Below are positions 1-12,500 of a stretch of 64,000 nucleotides of DNA, one piece after another. The notes below the pieces were generated by a model. That model saw nothing but the letters and a program-made list of their open reading frames with translations. It did no database searches and was not told where the DNA came from. This DNA comes from Tachypleus tridentatus (lineage: Eukaryota; Arthropoda; Merostomata; Xiphosura; Limulidae). Position 1 is the first letter of the stretch. The number at the start of each line of letters is the position of its first letter. Made by a program: the position numbers and the translations under genes. The stretch spans positions 59,326,107 through 59,390,106 of the forward strand of contig NC_134829.1 of the NCBI RefSeq assembly GCF_004210375.1. Direction: 5' to 3'.

Positions 1-1871
1 AAAGTACCAACATCTGCACAGGGTAGGATGAAGACAGTACTGTCTTCACCTTAAACTCAAGAACCAAGGAATGGAGTACCACTCAAATTCCCAGGTATGA
101 CACAAAGATTATCTCTGAGTTATCAATCCATGAACTTGACATCTTATATCAAAGGATGTCTACTGCATGCATTCAACTCCCCAACTGTGGAACAGACCAG
201 AACCCTTTAAATGGCAAGAATAACCCTGTACAAAGAGACAATGAGGGCTAGCCAAGAATAGAACTGGAACAATGGCGTGCACAAAACTATGACACACAAC
301 AAAGGTGGAGAAAATCAAGGGAGGAAGATAGACAACCTGAAACCTGCACAATAACTTACATTGATTGGTTCACTCTAAATTCAAAACCAAGCCACAGAGT
401 ACTATCACCAAAGCAGTGGTAGGATGAGAATTCCCAATTGAAGAGGTGAACTGCAATTTGATGTCTCACTCCTCAATAACTGTATAATGCATGTTAGAGA
501 ACATCATATCATCTACACCTGCAGAACCCCACTGCCATACTCTGCACTGAATGGTCATTGCCATCTTTGTGTGGATCCCATTCAGGAGAGTGCTTGCAAT
601 GTCAACCACCTCATTGGCTTGGAACTGGTATGTGGTAAGAACACCTACACTCCATTAGAAGAAGAGAGAGGTGAAAATGCATTTAAGAGTCTAAAAGAAT
701 GTCATAGCCTGAGACAGCTTAATGGATGATCTTGAAAAACAATCCTCAGGGATGTGACATGCTATATCCATCACTGAACTGTGAAACTTACGTATCAAAA
801 CAAACCAGAATAACATGGGAAGGAGAAAACCAAACATTTGGAAGGTAGTTCCTGCAATAAAGAGAAAACAGCACAAACATGAGACAAAAAATTTGTTAAG
901 ACAAAATTAGATCCAGGAAACTCACACCAAGATAAGAATGAGAATGACTATCAAACCCTGAGGGCTAAAAAAGAAGATCAAAGTTCTTTGCTGGCTGACA
1001 AGGTGTAGGTTTTCTAATGATGGTCTTATGTACTTGTATACTTCAGGAGGTTGAATGCTACGCTGTTCAACTTTTATCTACAGGCTTCACCTGTGGCCCA
1101 GTAAAAACTCTAGTCAGTGGTGTAACCCTCAAAGTGGTAAGGTTAACTAAGGAAAGGTCTCACCAAACCCAAGTGTAGAAATAAAGCAACTTGAATTAAC
1201 TGATAAATATGAATACAAAAATCTGTGTGAATAAATAAAATTGAAAAGTAACCACATGCAGCAATAAACATAAAGCACGCCCAAACACAAACTCTGCCAA
1301 GAAAGAAGTGATAGTTCAGTAGCAGTGCACAAAGGAGTCATATGTGATGTATGCTATGCTTCTACTGGTGGAGAGGCAACACATGACAAGTTGTGTGTAA
1401 CACATGTTGCAATCACTCAATTCCAATAAGGGGAAGCAGAAGGTTTGTGGCATGCATAATGAAGAAGTTTGCATATATAGGGAAGCACGAACAAGAATAC
1501 CTAATCTTATAAGAATGTTAATTTTTCTATAACATATTTTCTATTTGTTATCTCACATTATTATAAAATTAGAATGTTCAGTTACAAAGTAGAAGCTACA
1601 CAACTTGGCAACTCAAAATGCAAAGAGCTCATCAAAATTTTCTTTCATACAATTGCAAACAAACATCAAGTTGCATTAATTGCTTTAGTTGATATCCAAT
1701 AATTATGTTTCACAGAAAGACAACTCAATATTTTTCACTGACATAAAAAAAATTTAAGATCCTTCAGCTTGTTTGAAACTTAAAAAAAATCAAATCCATA
1801 TCCTGGAGCTAAGCCTTTTATTTTTACCATTGCAAGCTTCAATTGATATAATTTTATAAAGATTAGCATAC
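1..1871. other. Unassigned flank, probably Rab5 intron or 3' side
   Basis: No coding exon, RNA gene or familiar repeat could be supported here on either strand. The first 1.4 kb is A-rich and moderately GC; from about 1.5 kb it becomes strongly AT-rich like an ordinary intron. If the minus-strand Rab5 exon at 1872-1996 belongs to a real gene, this is its downstream intron, because the next expected Rab5 exon (the one encoding the ETSAK motif) is not visible in it. Confidence 0.4.
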
Positions 1872-1996
1872 TTCATATTCCACAGCTCGTTTATTGGCCA
1901 AGTCTGCTTTATTCCCTGCTAATGCAATCACAATGTTTGGACTGGCTTGGCTGCTGTAATTCTTTAACCCATATTTTTTGCTCGACTGAATGTATC
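1872..1996 (-). CDS. Rab5: Rab5-type small GTPase, one internal exon, frame disrupted
   Basis: Rab5 is the early-endosome small GTPase controlling endocytic vesicle fusion. Read on the minus strand, an acceptor (ttcag) is followed by [14 protein letters not shown], then [20 protein letters not shown] and RAVEYE, then a donor (gtatgc). The run contains the guanine-binding NKAD motif (G4) and the Rab5-typical [20 protein letters not shown] stretch. Both ends match the family: exon start after the TNQ of the switch region and exon end before EAQ, both phase 0. The expected length is 41 codons (123 nt), but the exon is 125 nt. One extra base follows the AKN codons and another follows the ELQQ codons, so it cannot be read in a single frame. 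Having introns on both sides argues against a processed pseudogene. Either these are assembly indels in a working gene or this is a decayed duplicate. Upstream exons would lie to the right, in or beyond the gap and satellite, and none was seen. Confidence 0.82.
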
Positions 1997-2150
1997 CTGA
2001 AATTCAAATAGTTCTTCAATTAAGACAAACAGTAAATATCATATATTAAAATTAACTAAATACCTACTTCTAGCTATATTAACCAATATACTGGATTTAC
2101 AACATTTTTGGTGATAATAGCACATATATTTTCTAGAAAAACAGTCTTTT

Positions 2151-2650
2151 NNNNNNNNNNNNNNNNNNNNNNNNNNNNNNNNNNNNNNNNNNNNNNNNNN
2201 NNNNNNNNNNNNNNNNNNNNNNNNNNNNNNNNNNNNNNNNNNNNNNNNNNNNNNNNNNNNNNNNNNNNNNNNNNNNNNNNNNNNNNNNNNNNNNNNNNNN
2301 NNNNNNNNNNNNNNNNNNNNNNNNNNNNNNNNNNNNNNNNNNNNNNNNNNNNNNNNNNNNNNNNNNNNNNNNNNNNNNNNNNNNNNNNNNNNNNNNNNNN
2401 NNNNNNNNNNNNNNNNNNNNNNNNNNNNNNNNNNNNNNNNNNNNNNNNNNNNNNNNNNNNNNNNNNNNNNNNNNNNNNNNNNNNNNNNNNNNNNNNNNNN
2501 NNNNNNNNNNNNNNNNNNNNNNNNNNNNNNNNNNNNNNNNNNNNNNNNNNNNNNNNNNNNNNNNNNNNNNNNNNNNNNNNNNNNNNNNNNNNNNNNNNNN
2601 NNNNNNNNNNNNNNNNNNNNNNNNNNNNNNNNNNNNNNNNNNNNNNNNNN
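2151..2650. other. Assembly gap (500 N)
   Basis: Exactly 500 N, the style of a fixed-size scaffold gap of unknown true length. The left flank is AT-rich intron-like sequence and the right flank begins directly inside the 37-bp satellite. The gap therefore marks the point where assembly failed to enter the array, and the array's left end is unknown. Confidence 0.98.
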
Positions 2651-5600
2651 GTCACACACACTTTCCGTCTTTGTTGTCCTATATTTTAGTCACACCACTT
2701 TCCGTCTTTGTTGTTCTATATTTTAGTCACACCACTTTCCGTCTTTGTTGTCCTATATTTTAGTCACACCATTTCTTTCCGTCTTTGTTGTCCTATATTT
2801 TAGTCACACCTAATTCTTTCCGTCTTTTGTCCTATATTTTAGTTACACAACTTTTTTCCGTCTTTGTTTCCTATATTTTAGTCACACACATCTTTCCGTC
2901 TGTCTTGTTGTCCTATATTTTAGTCACACCACTTTCCGTCTTTGTTGTCCTATATTTTAGTCACACCACTTTCCGTCTTTGTTGTCCTATATTTTAGTCA
3001 CACCACTTTCCGTCTTTGTTGTCCTATATTTTAGTCACACCAATCTCCGTCTTTGTTGTCCTATATTTTAGTCACACTACTTTCCGTCTTTGTTGTCCTA
3101 TATTTTAGTCACACCACTTCCGTCTTGTGTTATCCTATATTTTATTCACACCGCTTTTCGTTCTTTCCTATCCTATATTTTAGTCAAGCACCCTTTTTTC
3201 GTCTTTTGTCTATTTTTGTCTTTCCGTCTATTTTGATCACACCACTTTCTGGTCTTTGTTGTCCTATTTTTAGTCACACTCTTTCCGTCTTTGTTGTGCT
3301 AAAATTTAGTCACATTACTTTTTCCGTCTTTGTTGTCCTATATTTCAGTCACACCGTTTCCATCTTTTGTCTGTCCTATATTTCAGTCACACTTGTGTTC
3401 CATCTTTGTTGTCCTATATTTTAGTCCCACCGCTTTCCGTCTTTGTTGTCCCATATTTTGGTGACACCGCTTTCCGTCTTTGTTGTCCTATATTTTAGTC
3501 ACACCGTTTTCCGTCTTTGTTGTCCTATATTTTAGTCACACCGTTTTCCGATTTTGTTGTCTTATATTTTGTCACACAACTTTCCGTTTTTGTTGTACTA
3601 TATTTTAGTTACACCACTATTTGTCTTTGTAGTCCTCTATTTTAGTCACACAACTTTCCGTCTTTGTTGTCTCTATATTTCGGACACACCACTTTCCGAT
3701 TTTGTTGTCCTATATTTTGGTCACACAACTTTCCGTTTTTTGTTGTACTATATTTTGGTCACACCACTTTTTTTGTCTTTGTTATCCTCTATTTTAGTCA
3801 CACAACTTTCCGTTTTTGTTGTCCTATATTTTAGTCACACCACTTTCCGTCTTTGTTGTCCTTAATTTTCAGTCACACCACTTCCGTCTTTGTTGTCTCT
3901 ATATTTTATTCACATCACTTTCCGTCTTTGTTGTCCTTTAATTTGGTCACACCAATTTTCCGTCTTTGTTGTCCTATATTTCTAGTCACACCACTTTCCT
4001 CTTTGTTGTACCTATATTTGTGACACGCCACCTTTCCGTCTTTGTTGTCTTATATTTTCAGTCACACCACTTTCCGTCTTTGTTGTCCTTTTTTATATTT
4101 CTGGACACACCACTTTCCGTCTTTGTTGTTCTATATTTTAGTCACACCACTTTCCGTCTTTGTTGTCCTATATTTTAGTCACACCACTTTCCGTCTTTGT
4201 TGTCTTATATTTTAGTCACACCACTTTCCGTCTTTGTTGTCTTATATTTTAGTCACACCACTTTCCGTCTTTGTTGTCCTATATTTTAGACACACCACTT
4301 TCCGTCTTTGTTGTCCTATATTTTTGGATCACACCACTTTCCGTCTTTGTTGTCTTTATATTTTAGTTTACACCACTTTCCGTCTTTGTTGTCCTATATT
4401 TTAGTCACATTACTTTCCGTTTTTTGTTGTCCTATATTTTAGTCACATTACTTTCCGTTTTTGTTGTCCTATATTTTAGTCACACCACTTTCCGTCTTTG
4501 TTGTCCTATATTTTAGTCACACCACTTTCCGTCTTTGTTGTCTTATATTTTAGTCCACACCACTTTCCGTCTTTGTTGTCTTATATTTTAGTCACACCAC
4601 TTTCCGTCTTTGTTGTCCTATATTTTAGTCACACCACTTTCCGTCTTTGTTGTCTTATATTTTAGTCACACCACTTTCCGTCTTTGTTGTCCTATATTTT
4701 AGTCACACCACTTTCCGTCTTTGTTGTTTTATATTTTTTAGTCACACCACTTTCCGTCTTTGTTGTCCTATATTTTAGTCACACCACTTTCCGTCTTTGT
4801 TGTCCTATATTTTGGTCACACCACTTTCCGTCTTTTGTTGTCCTATATTTTGGTCACACCACTTTCCGTCTTTGTTGTCTTATATTTTGGACACACATTT
4901 ACTTTCCGTCTTTGTTGTCCTATATTTTAGGACACACCACTTTCCGTCTTTGTTGTCCTATATTTTGGACACACCACTTTCCGTCTTTGTTGTCCTATAT
5001 TTCGGACACACCACTTTCCGTCTTTGTTGTCCTATATTTCGGACACACACTTTCCGTCTTTGTTGTCCTATATTTTAGTTACACCACTTTCCGTTTTTGT
5101 TGTCCTATATTTTAGTCACACCACTTTCCGTCTTTGTTGTCCTATATTTTACTCACACCACTTTCCGTCTTTGTTGTCCTATATTTTAGTCACACCACTT
5201 TCCGTCTTTGTTGTCCTATATTTTAGTCACACACTTTCCGTCTTTGTTGTCCTATATTTTAGTCACACAACTTTCCGTCTTTGTTGTCCTATATTTTAGT
5301 CACACCACTTTCCGTCTTTGTTGTCCTATATTTTAGTCACACCACTTTCCGTCTTTGTTGTCCTATATTTTAGTCACACCACTTTCCGTCTTTGTTGTCC
5401 TATATTTTAGTCACACCACTTTCCGTCTTTGTTGTCTTATATTTTAGGACACACCATTTTCCGTCTTTGTTGTCTTATATTTCGGACACGCCATTTTCCG
5501 TCTTTTTTGTCCTATATTTTAGTTACACCACTTTTTTGTCTTTGTTGTCCTCTATTTTAGTCACACCACTTTCCGTCTTTGTTGTCCTATATTTTGGTCA

Positions 5601-8600
5601 CACCACTTTCCGTCTTTGTTGTCCTATATTTTAGTCACATCACTTTCTGTTTTGTTGTCCTATATTTTATTCACATCACTTTCCGTTTTTTGTTGTACTA
5701 TATTTTAGTTACACCACTTTTTTGTCTTTGTTGTCCTCTATTTTAGTCACACAACTTTCCGTCTTTGTTGTCCTATATTTCGGTCACACCACTTTCCGTC
5801 TTTGTTGTCCTATATTTCGGTCACACCACTTTCCGTCTTTGTTGTCCTATATTTTGGTCACACCACTTTCCGTCTTTGTTGTCCTATATTTCGGTCACAC
5901 AACTTTCCGTCTTTGTTGTTCTATATTTTAGTCACATCACTTTCCGTCTTTGTTGTCCTATATTTTAGTCACACCACTTTCCGTCTTTGGTGTCTTATAT
6001 TTTAGTCACACCACTTTCCGTCTTTGTTGTCTTATATTTTAGTCACACCACTTTCCGTCTTTGTTGTCTTATATTTTAGTCACACCACTTTCCGTCTTTG
6101 TTGTCCTATATTTTAGACACACCACTTTCCGTCTTTGTTGTCCTATATTTCGGACACCACTTTCCGTCTTTGTTGTCCTATATTTTAGACACACCACTTT
6201 CCGTCTTTGTTGTCCTATATTTCGGACACACCACTTTCCGTCTTTGTTGTCCTATATTTCGGACACACCACTTTCCGTCTTTGTTGTCCTATATTTCGGA
6301 CACATCACTTTCCGTCTTTGTTGTCCTATATTTTGGTCACACAACTTTCCGTCTTTGTTGTCCTATATTTTAGTCACACCACTTTCCGTCTTTGTTGTCC
6401 TATATTTTAGTCACACTTACTTTCCGTCTTTGTTGTCCTATATTTTAGTCACTCCACTTTCCGTCTTTGTTGTCCTATATTTTAGTCACACCACTTTCCG
6501 TCTTTGTTGTCCTATATTTTAGTCACACCACTTTCCGTCTTTGTTGTCCTATATTTTAGTCACTCCACTTTTCGTCTTTTTCCTATATATTTTAGTCACA
6601 CCACTTTCCGTCTTTGTTGTCCTATATTTTAGTCACATTACTTTCCGTTTTGTTGTCCTATATTTTAGTCACACCACTTTCCGTCTTTGTTGTCCTATAT
6701 TTTAGTCACACCACTTTCCGTCTTTGTTGTCTCATATTTTGGTCACACCACTTTCCGTCTTTGTTGTCCTATATTTTAGTCACACCACTTTTCCGTCTTT
6801 GTTGTCCTATATTTTAGTCACACCACTTTCCGTCTTTGTTGTTATCTATATTTTAGTCACACCACTTTCCGTCTTTGTTGTTCTATATTTTAGTCACACC
6901 ACTTTCCGTCTTTGTTATTCTATAATTTAGTTACACCACTTTCCGTCTTTGTTGTTCTATATTTTAGTTACACCACTTTCCGTCTTTGTTGTCCTATATT
7001 TTAGGCACATTACTTTCCGTCTTTGTTGTTCTATATTTTAGTCACATTACTTTCCGTCTTTGTTGTCCTATATTTTAGGCACATTACTTTCCGTCTTTGT
7101 TGTCCTATATTTTAGGCACATTACTTTCCGTCTTTGTTGTCTTATATTTTAGGCACATTACTTTCCGTCTTTGTTGTCCTATATTTTAGTCACATTACTT
7201 TCCGTTTTGTTGTCCTATATTTTATTCACATTACTTTCCGTTTTTGTTGTCCTATATTTTAGTCACACCACTTTCCGTCTTTGTTGTCCTATATTTTAGT
7301 CACACCACTTTCCGTCTTTGTTGTCTATATTTTAGTCACACCACTTTCCGTCTTTGTTGTCTTATATTTTAGTCACACCACTTTCCGTCTTTGTGTGTCT
7401 TATATTTTAGTCACACCACTTTCCGTCTTTGTTGTCCTATATTTTAGTCACACCACTTTCCGTCTTTGTTGCCTTATATTTTAGTCATACCACTTTCCGT
7501 CTTTGTTGTCCTATATTTTAGTCACACCAGTTTCCGTCTTTGGTGTCCTATATTTTAGTCACACAACTTTCCGTCTTTGGTGTCCTATATTTTAGTCACA
7601 CCACTTTCCGTCTTTGGTGTCCTATATTTTAGTCACACCACTTTCCGTCTTTGGTGTCCTATATTTTAGTCACACCACTTTCCGTCTTTGGTGTCCTATA
7701 TTTTAGTCACACCACTTTCCGTCTTTGGTGTCTTATATTTCGGACACGCCATTTTCCGTCTTTTTGATCCTATATTTTAGTTACACCACTTTTTTTGTCT
7801 TTGTAGTCCTCTATTTTAGTCACACAACTTTCCGTCTCTGTTGTCCTATATTTCGGTCACACCACTTTCCGTCTTTGTTGTCCTACTGTTGGTCACACCA
7901 CTTTCCGTCTTTGTTGTCCTATATTTTATTCACATCACTTTCTGTTTTTGTTGTCCTATATTTTATTCACATCACTTTCCGTTTTTGTTGTACTATATTT
8001 TAGTTACACCACTTTTTGTCTTTGTAGTCCTCTATTTTAGTCACACAACTTTCCGTCTTTGTTGTCCTATATTTTAGGTCACACCACTTTCCGTCTTTGT
8101 TGTCCTATATTTCGGTCACACCACTTTCCGTCTTTGTTGTCCTATATTTCGGTCACACCACTTTCCGTCTTTGTTGTCCTATATTTCGGACACACAACTT
8201 TCCGTCTTTGTTGTTCTATATTTTAGTCACATCACTTTCCGTCTTTGTTGTCCTATATTTTAGTCACACCACTTTCCGTCTTTGTGTCTTATATTTTAGT
8301 CACACCACTTTCCGTCTTTGTTGTCTTATATTTTAGTCACACCACTTTCCGTCTTTGTTGTCCTATATTTTGGACACACCACTTTCCGTCTTTGTTGTCC
8401 TATATTTTGGACACACCACTTTCCGTCTTTGTTGTCCTATATTTTGGACACACCACTTTCCGTCTTTGTTGTCTTATATTTTTCGGACACATCACTTTCC
8501 GTCTTTGTTGTCCTATATTTTGGTCACACACTTTCCGTCTTTGTTGTCCTATATTTTAGTCACACCACTTTCCGTCTTTGTTGTCCTATATTTTAGTCAC

Positions 8601-9599
8601 ACCACTTTCCGTCTTTGTTGTCCTATATTTTAGTCACACCACTTTCCGTCTTTGTTGTCCTATATTTTAGTCACACCACTTTCCGTCTTTGTTGTCCTAT
8701 ATTTTAGTCACACCACTTTCCGTCTTTGTTGTCCTATATTTTAGTCACACCACTTTCCGTCTTTGTTGTCCTATATTTTAGTCACACCACTTTTCGTCTT
8801 TGTTGTCCTATATTTTAGTCACACCACTTTCCGTCTTTGTTGTCCTATATTTTAGTCACATTACTTTCCGTCTTTGTTGTCCTATATTTCAGTCACACCG
8901 TTTCCGTCTTTGTTGTCCTATATTTTAGTCACACCACTTTCCGTCTTTGTTGTCCTATATTTTAGTCACACCACTTTCCGTCTTTGTTGTCTCATATTTT
9001 AGTCACACCACTTTCCGTCTTTGTTGTCCTATATTTTGGTCACACCACTTTCCGTCTTTGTTGTCCTATATTTTAGTCACACCGTTTTCCGTCTTTGTTG
9101 TCCTATATTTTAGTCACACTTTTCCGTCTTTGTTGTCCTATATTTTAGTCACACACTTTCCGTCTTTGTTGTCCTATATTTTAGTCACACCACTTTTCCG
9201 TCTTTGTTGTCTCTATATTTTAGGGACACCACTTTCCGTCTTTGTTGTCTCATATTTTAGTCACACCACTTTCCGTCTTTTTTGTCCTATATTTTAGTCA
9301 CACCACTTTCCGTCTTTGTTGTCCTATATTTTAGTCACACAACTTTTCCTCTCTTTGTTTCCTATATTTTAGTCACACCACTTTCCGTCTTTGTTGTCCT
9401 ATATTTTAGTCACACCACTTTCCGTCTTTGTTGTCCTATATTTTAGTCACACCAATTTCCGTCTTTGTTGTCCAATATTTTAGTCACACCAATTTCCGGC
9501 TTTGTTGTCCTATATTTTAGTCACACCACTTTCCGTCTTTGTTGTCCTATATTTTATTCACACCACTTTTCGTCTTTCCTATCCAATATTTTAGTCACA

Positions 9600-12500
9600 C
9601 TGTTTTCCGTCTTTTGTCTATTTTTTGTCTTTCCGTCTATTTTTGATCACACCACTTTCCGTCTTTGTTGTCCTATTTCTGGTCACACCACTTTCCGTCT
9701 TTGTTGTCCTATATTTTAGTCACATTACTTTCCGTCTTTGTTGTCCTATATTTCAGTCACACCGTTTCCATCTTTGTTGTCCTATATTTCAGTCACACCG
9801 TGTTCCATCTTTGTTGTCCTATATTTTAGTCCACCACTTTCCGTCTTTGTTGTCTCATATTTTGGTCACACCGCTTTCCGTCTTTGTTGTCCTATATTTT
9901 AGTCACACCGTTTTCCGTCTTTGTTGTCCTATATTTTAGTCACACCGTTTTCCGATTTTGTTGTCTTATATTTTGGTCACACAACTTTCCGTTTTTGTTG
10001 TACTATATTTTAGTTACACCACTATTTGTCTTTGTAGTCCTCTATTTTAGTCACACAACTTTCCGTCTTTGTTGTTCTATATTTCGGACACACCACTTTC
10101 TGATTTTGTTGTCCTATGTTTTGGTCACACAACTTTCCGTTTTGTTGTACTATGTTTTGGTCACACCACTTTTTTGTCTTTGTTATCCTCTATTTTAGTC
10201 ACACAACTTTCCGTTTTTGTTGTCCTCTATTTTAGTCACACAACTTTCCGTCTTTGTTGACCTTTAATTTGGTCACACCAATTTCCGTCTTTGTTGTTCT
10301 ATATTTTATTCACATCACTTTCCGTCTTTGTTGACCTTTAATTTGGTCACACCAATTTCCGTCTTTGTTGTCCTATATTTCAGTCACACCACTTTCCGTC
10401 TTTGTTGTCCTATATTTGTGACACGCCACTTTCCGTCTTTGTTGTCTTATATTTTCGTCACTCCACTTTCCGTCTTTGTTGTCCTATATTTCGGACACAC
10501 AACTTTCCGTCTTTGTTGTTCTATATTTTAGTCACATCACTTTCCGTCTTTGTTGTCCTATATTTTAGTCACACCACTTTCCGTCTTTGGTGTCTTATAT
10601 TTTAGTCACACCACTTTCCGTCTTTGTTGTCTTATATTTTAGTCACACCACTTTCCGTCTTTGTTGTCCTATATTTCGGACACACCACTTTCCGTCTTTG
10701 TTGTCCTATATTTCGGACACACCACTTTCCGTCTTTGTTGTCTTATATTTTAGACACATCACTTTCCGTTTTGTTGTCCTATATTTTGGTCACACAACTT
10801 TCCGTCTTTGTTGTCCTATATTTTAGTCACACCACTTTCCGTCTTTGTTGTTCTATATTTTAGTCACACTACTTTCCGTCTTTGTTGTCCTATATTTTAG
10901 TCACACCACTTTCCGTCTTTTTTTGTCCTATATTTTAGTTCACAAACTTTTCCGTCTTTTGTTTCCTATATTTTAGTCACACCACTTTCCGTCTTTTGTT
11001 GTCCTATATTTTAGTCACACCACTTTCCGTCTTTGTTGTCCTATATTTTAGTCACACCACTTTCCGTCTTTGTTGTCCTATATTTTAGTCACACCAATTT
11101 CCGTCTTTGTTGTCCTATATTTTAGTCACACCACTTTCCGTCTTTGTTGTCCATATTTTAGTCACACCACTTTCCGTCTTTGTTGTCCATATTTTAGTCA
11201 CACCACTTTCCGTCTTTGTTGTCCTATATTTTATTCACACCACTTTTCGTCTTTGTTATCCTATATTTTAGTCACACCGTTTTCCGTCTTTGTCTATTTT
11301 TTCTTTGTTTTATTTTTGTCTTTCCGTCTATTTTGATCACACCACTTTCGGTCTTTGTTGTCCTATTTCTGGTCACACCACTTTCCGTCTTTGTTGTGCT
11401 AAAATTTAGTCACATTACTTTCCGTCTTTGTTGTCCTATATTTCAGTCACACCGTGTTCCATCTTTGTTGTCCTATATTTCAGTCACACCGTGTTCCATC
11501 TTTGTTGTCCTATATTTTAGTCACACCGCTTTCCGTCTTTGTTGTCTCATATTTTGGTGACACCGCTTTCCGTCTTTGTTGTCCTATATTTTAGTCACAC
11601 CGTTTTCCGTCTTTGTTGTCCTATATTTTAGTCACACCGTTTTCCGATTTTGTTGTCTTATATTTTGGTCACACAACTTTCCGTTTTTGTTGTACTATAT
11701 TTTAGTTACACCACTTTTTGTCTTTGTAGTCCTCTATTTTAGTCACACAACTTTCCGTCTTTGTTGTTCTATATTTCGGACACACCACTTTCTGATTTTG
11801 TTGTCCTATGTTTTGGTCACACAACTTTCCGTTTTTGTTGTACTATGTTTTGGTCACACCACTTTTTGTCTTTGTTATCCTCTATTTTAGTCACACAACT
11901 TTCCGTTTTTGTTGTCCTCTATTTTAGTCACACAACTTTCCGTCTTTGTTGACCTTTAATTTGGTCACACCAATTTCCGTCTTTGTTGTTCTATATTTTA
12001 TTCACATCACTTTCCGTCTTTGTTGACCTTTAATTTGGTCACACCAATTTCCGTCTTTCTTGTCCTATATTTCAGTCACACCACTTTCCCTCTTTGTTGT
12101 ACTATATTTGTGACACGCCACTTTCCGTCTTTGTTGTCTTATATTTTCGTCACTCCACTTTCCGTCTTTGTTGTCCTATATTTCGGACACACAACTTTCC
12201 GTCTTTGTTGTTCTATATTTTAGTCACATCACTTTCCGTCTTTGTTGTCCTATATTTTAGTCACACCACTTTCCGTCTTTGTTGTCTTATATTTTAGTCA
12301 CACCACTTTCCGTCTTTGGTGACTTATATTTTAGTCACACCACTTTCCGTCTTTGTTGTCCTATATTTCGGACACACCACTTTCCGTCTTTGTTGTCCTA
12401 TATTTCGGACACACCACTTTCCGTCTTTGTTGTCCTATATTTCGGACACACCACTTTCCGTCTTTGTTGTCTTATATTTCGGACACATCACTTTCCGTTT

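Noticed and set aside
2039-2689. Open frames spanning the N run
   Set aside because: They exist only because N codons contain no stop; there is no sequence evidence.
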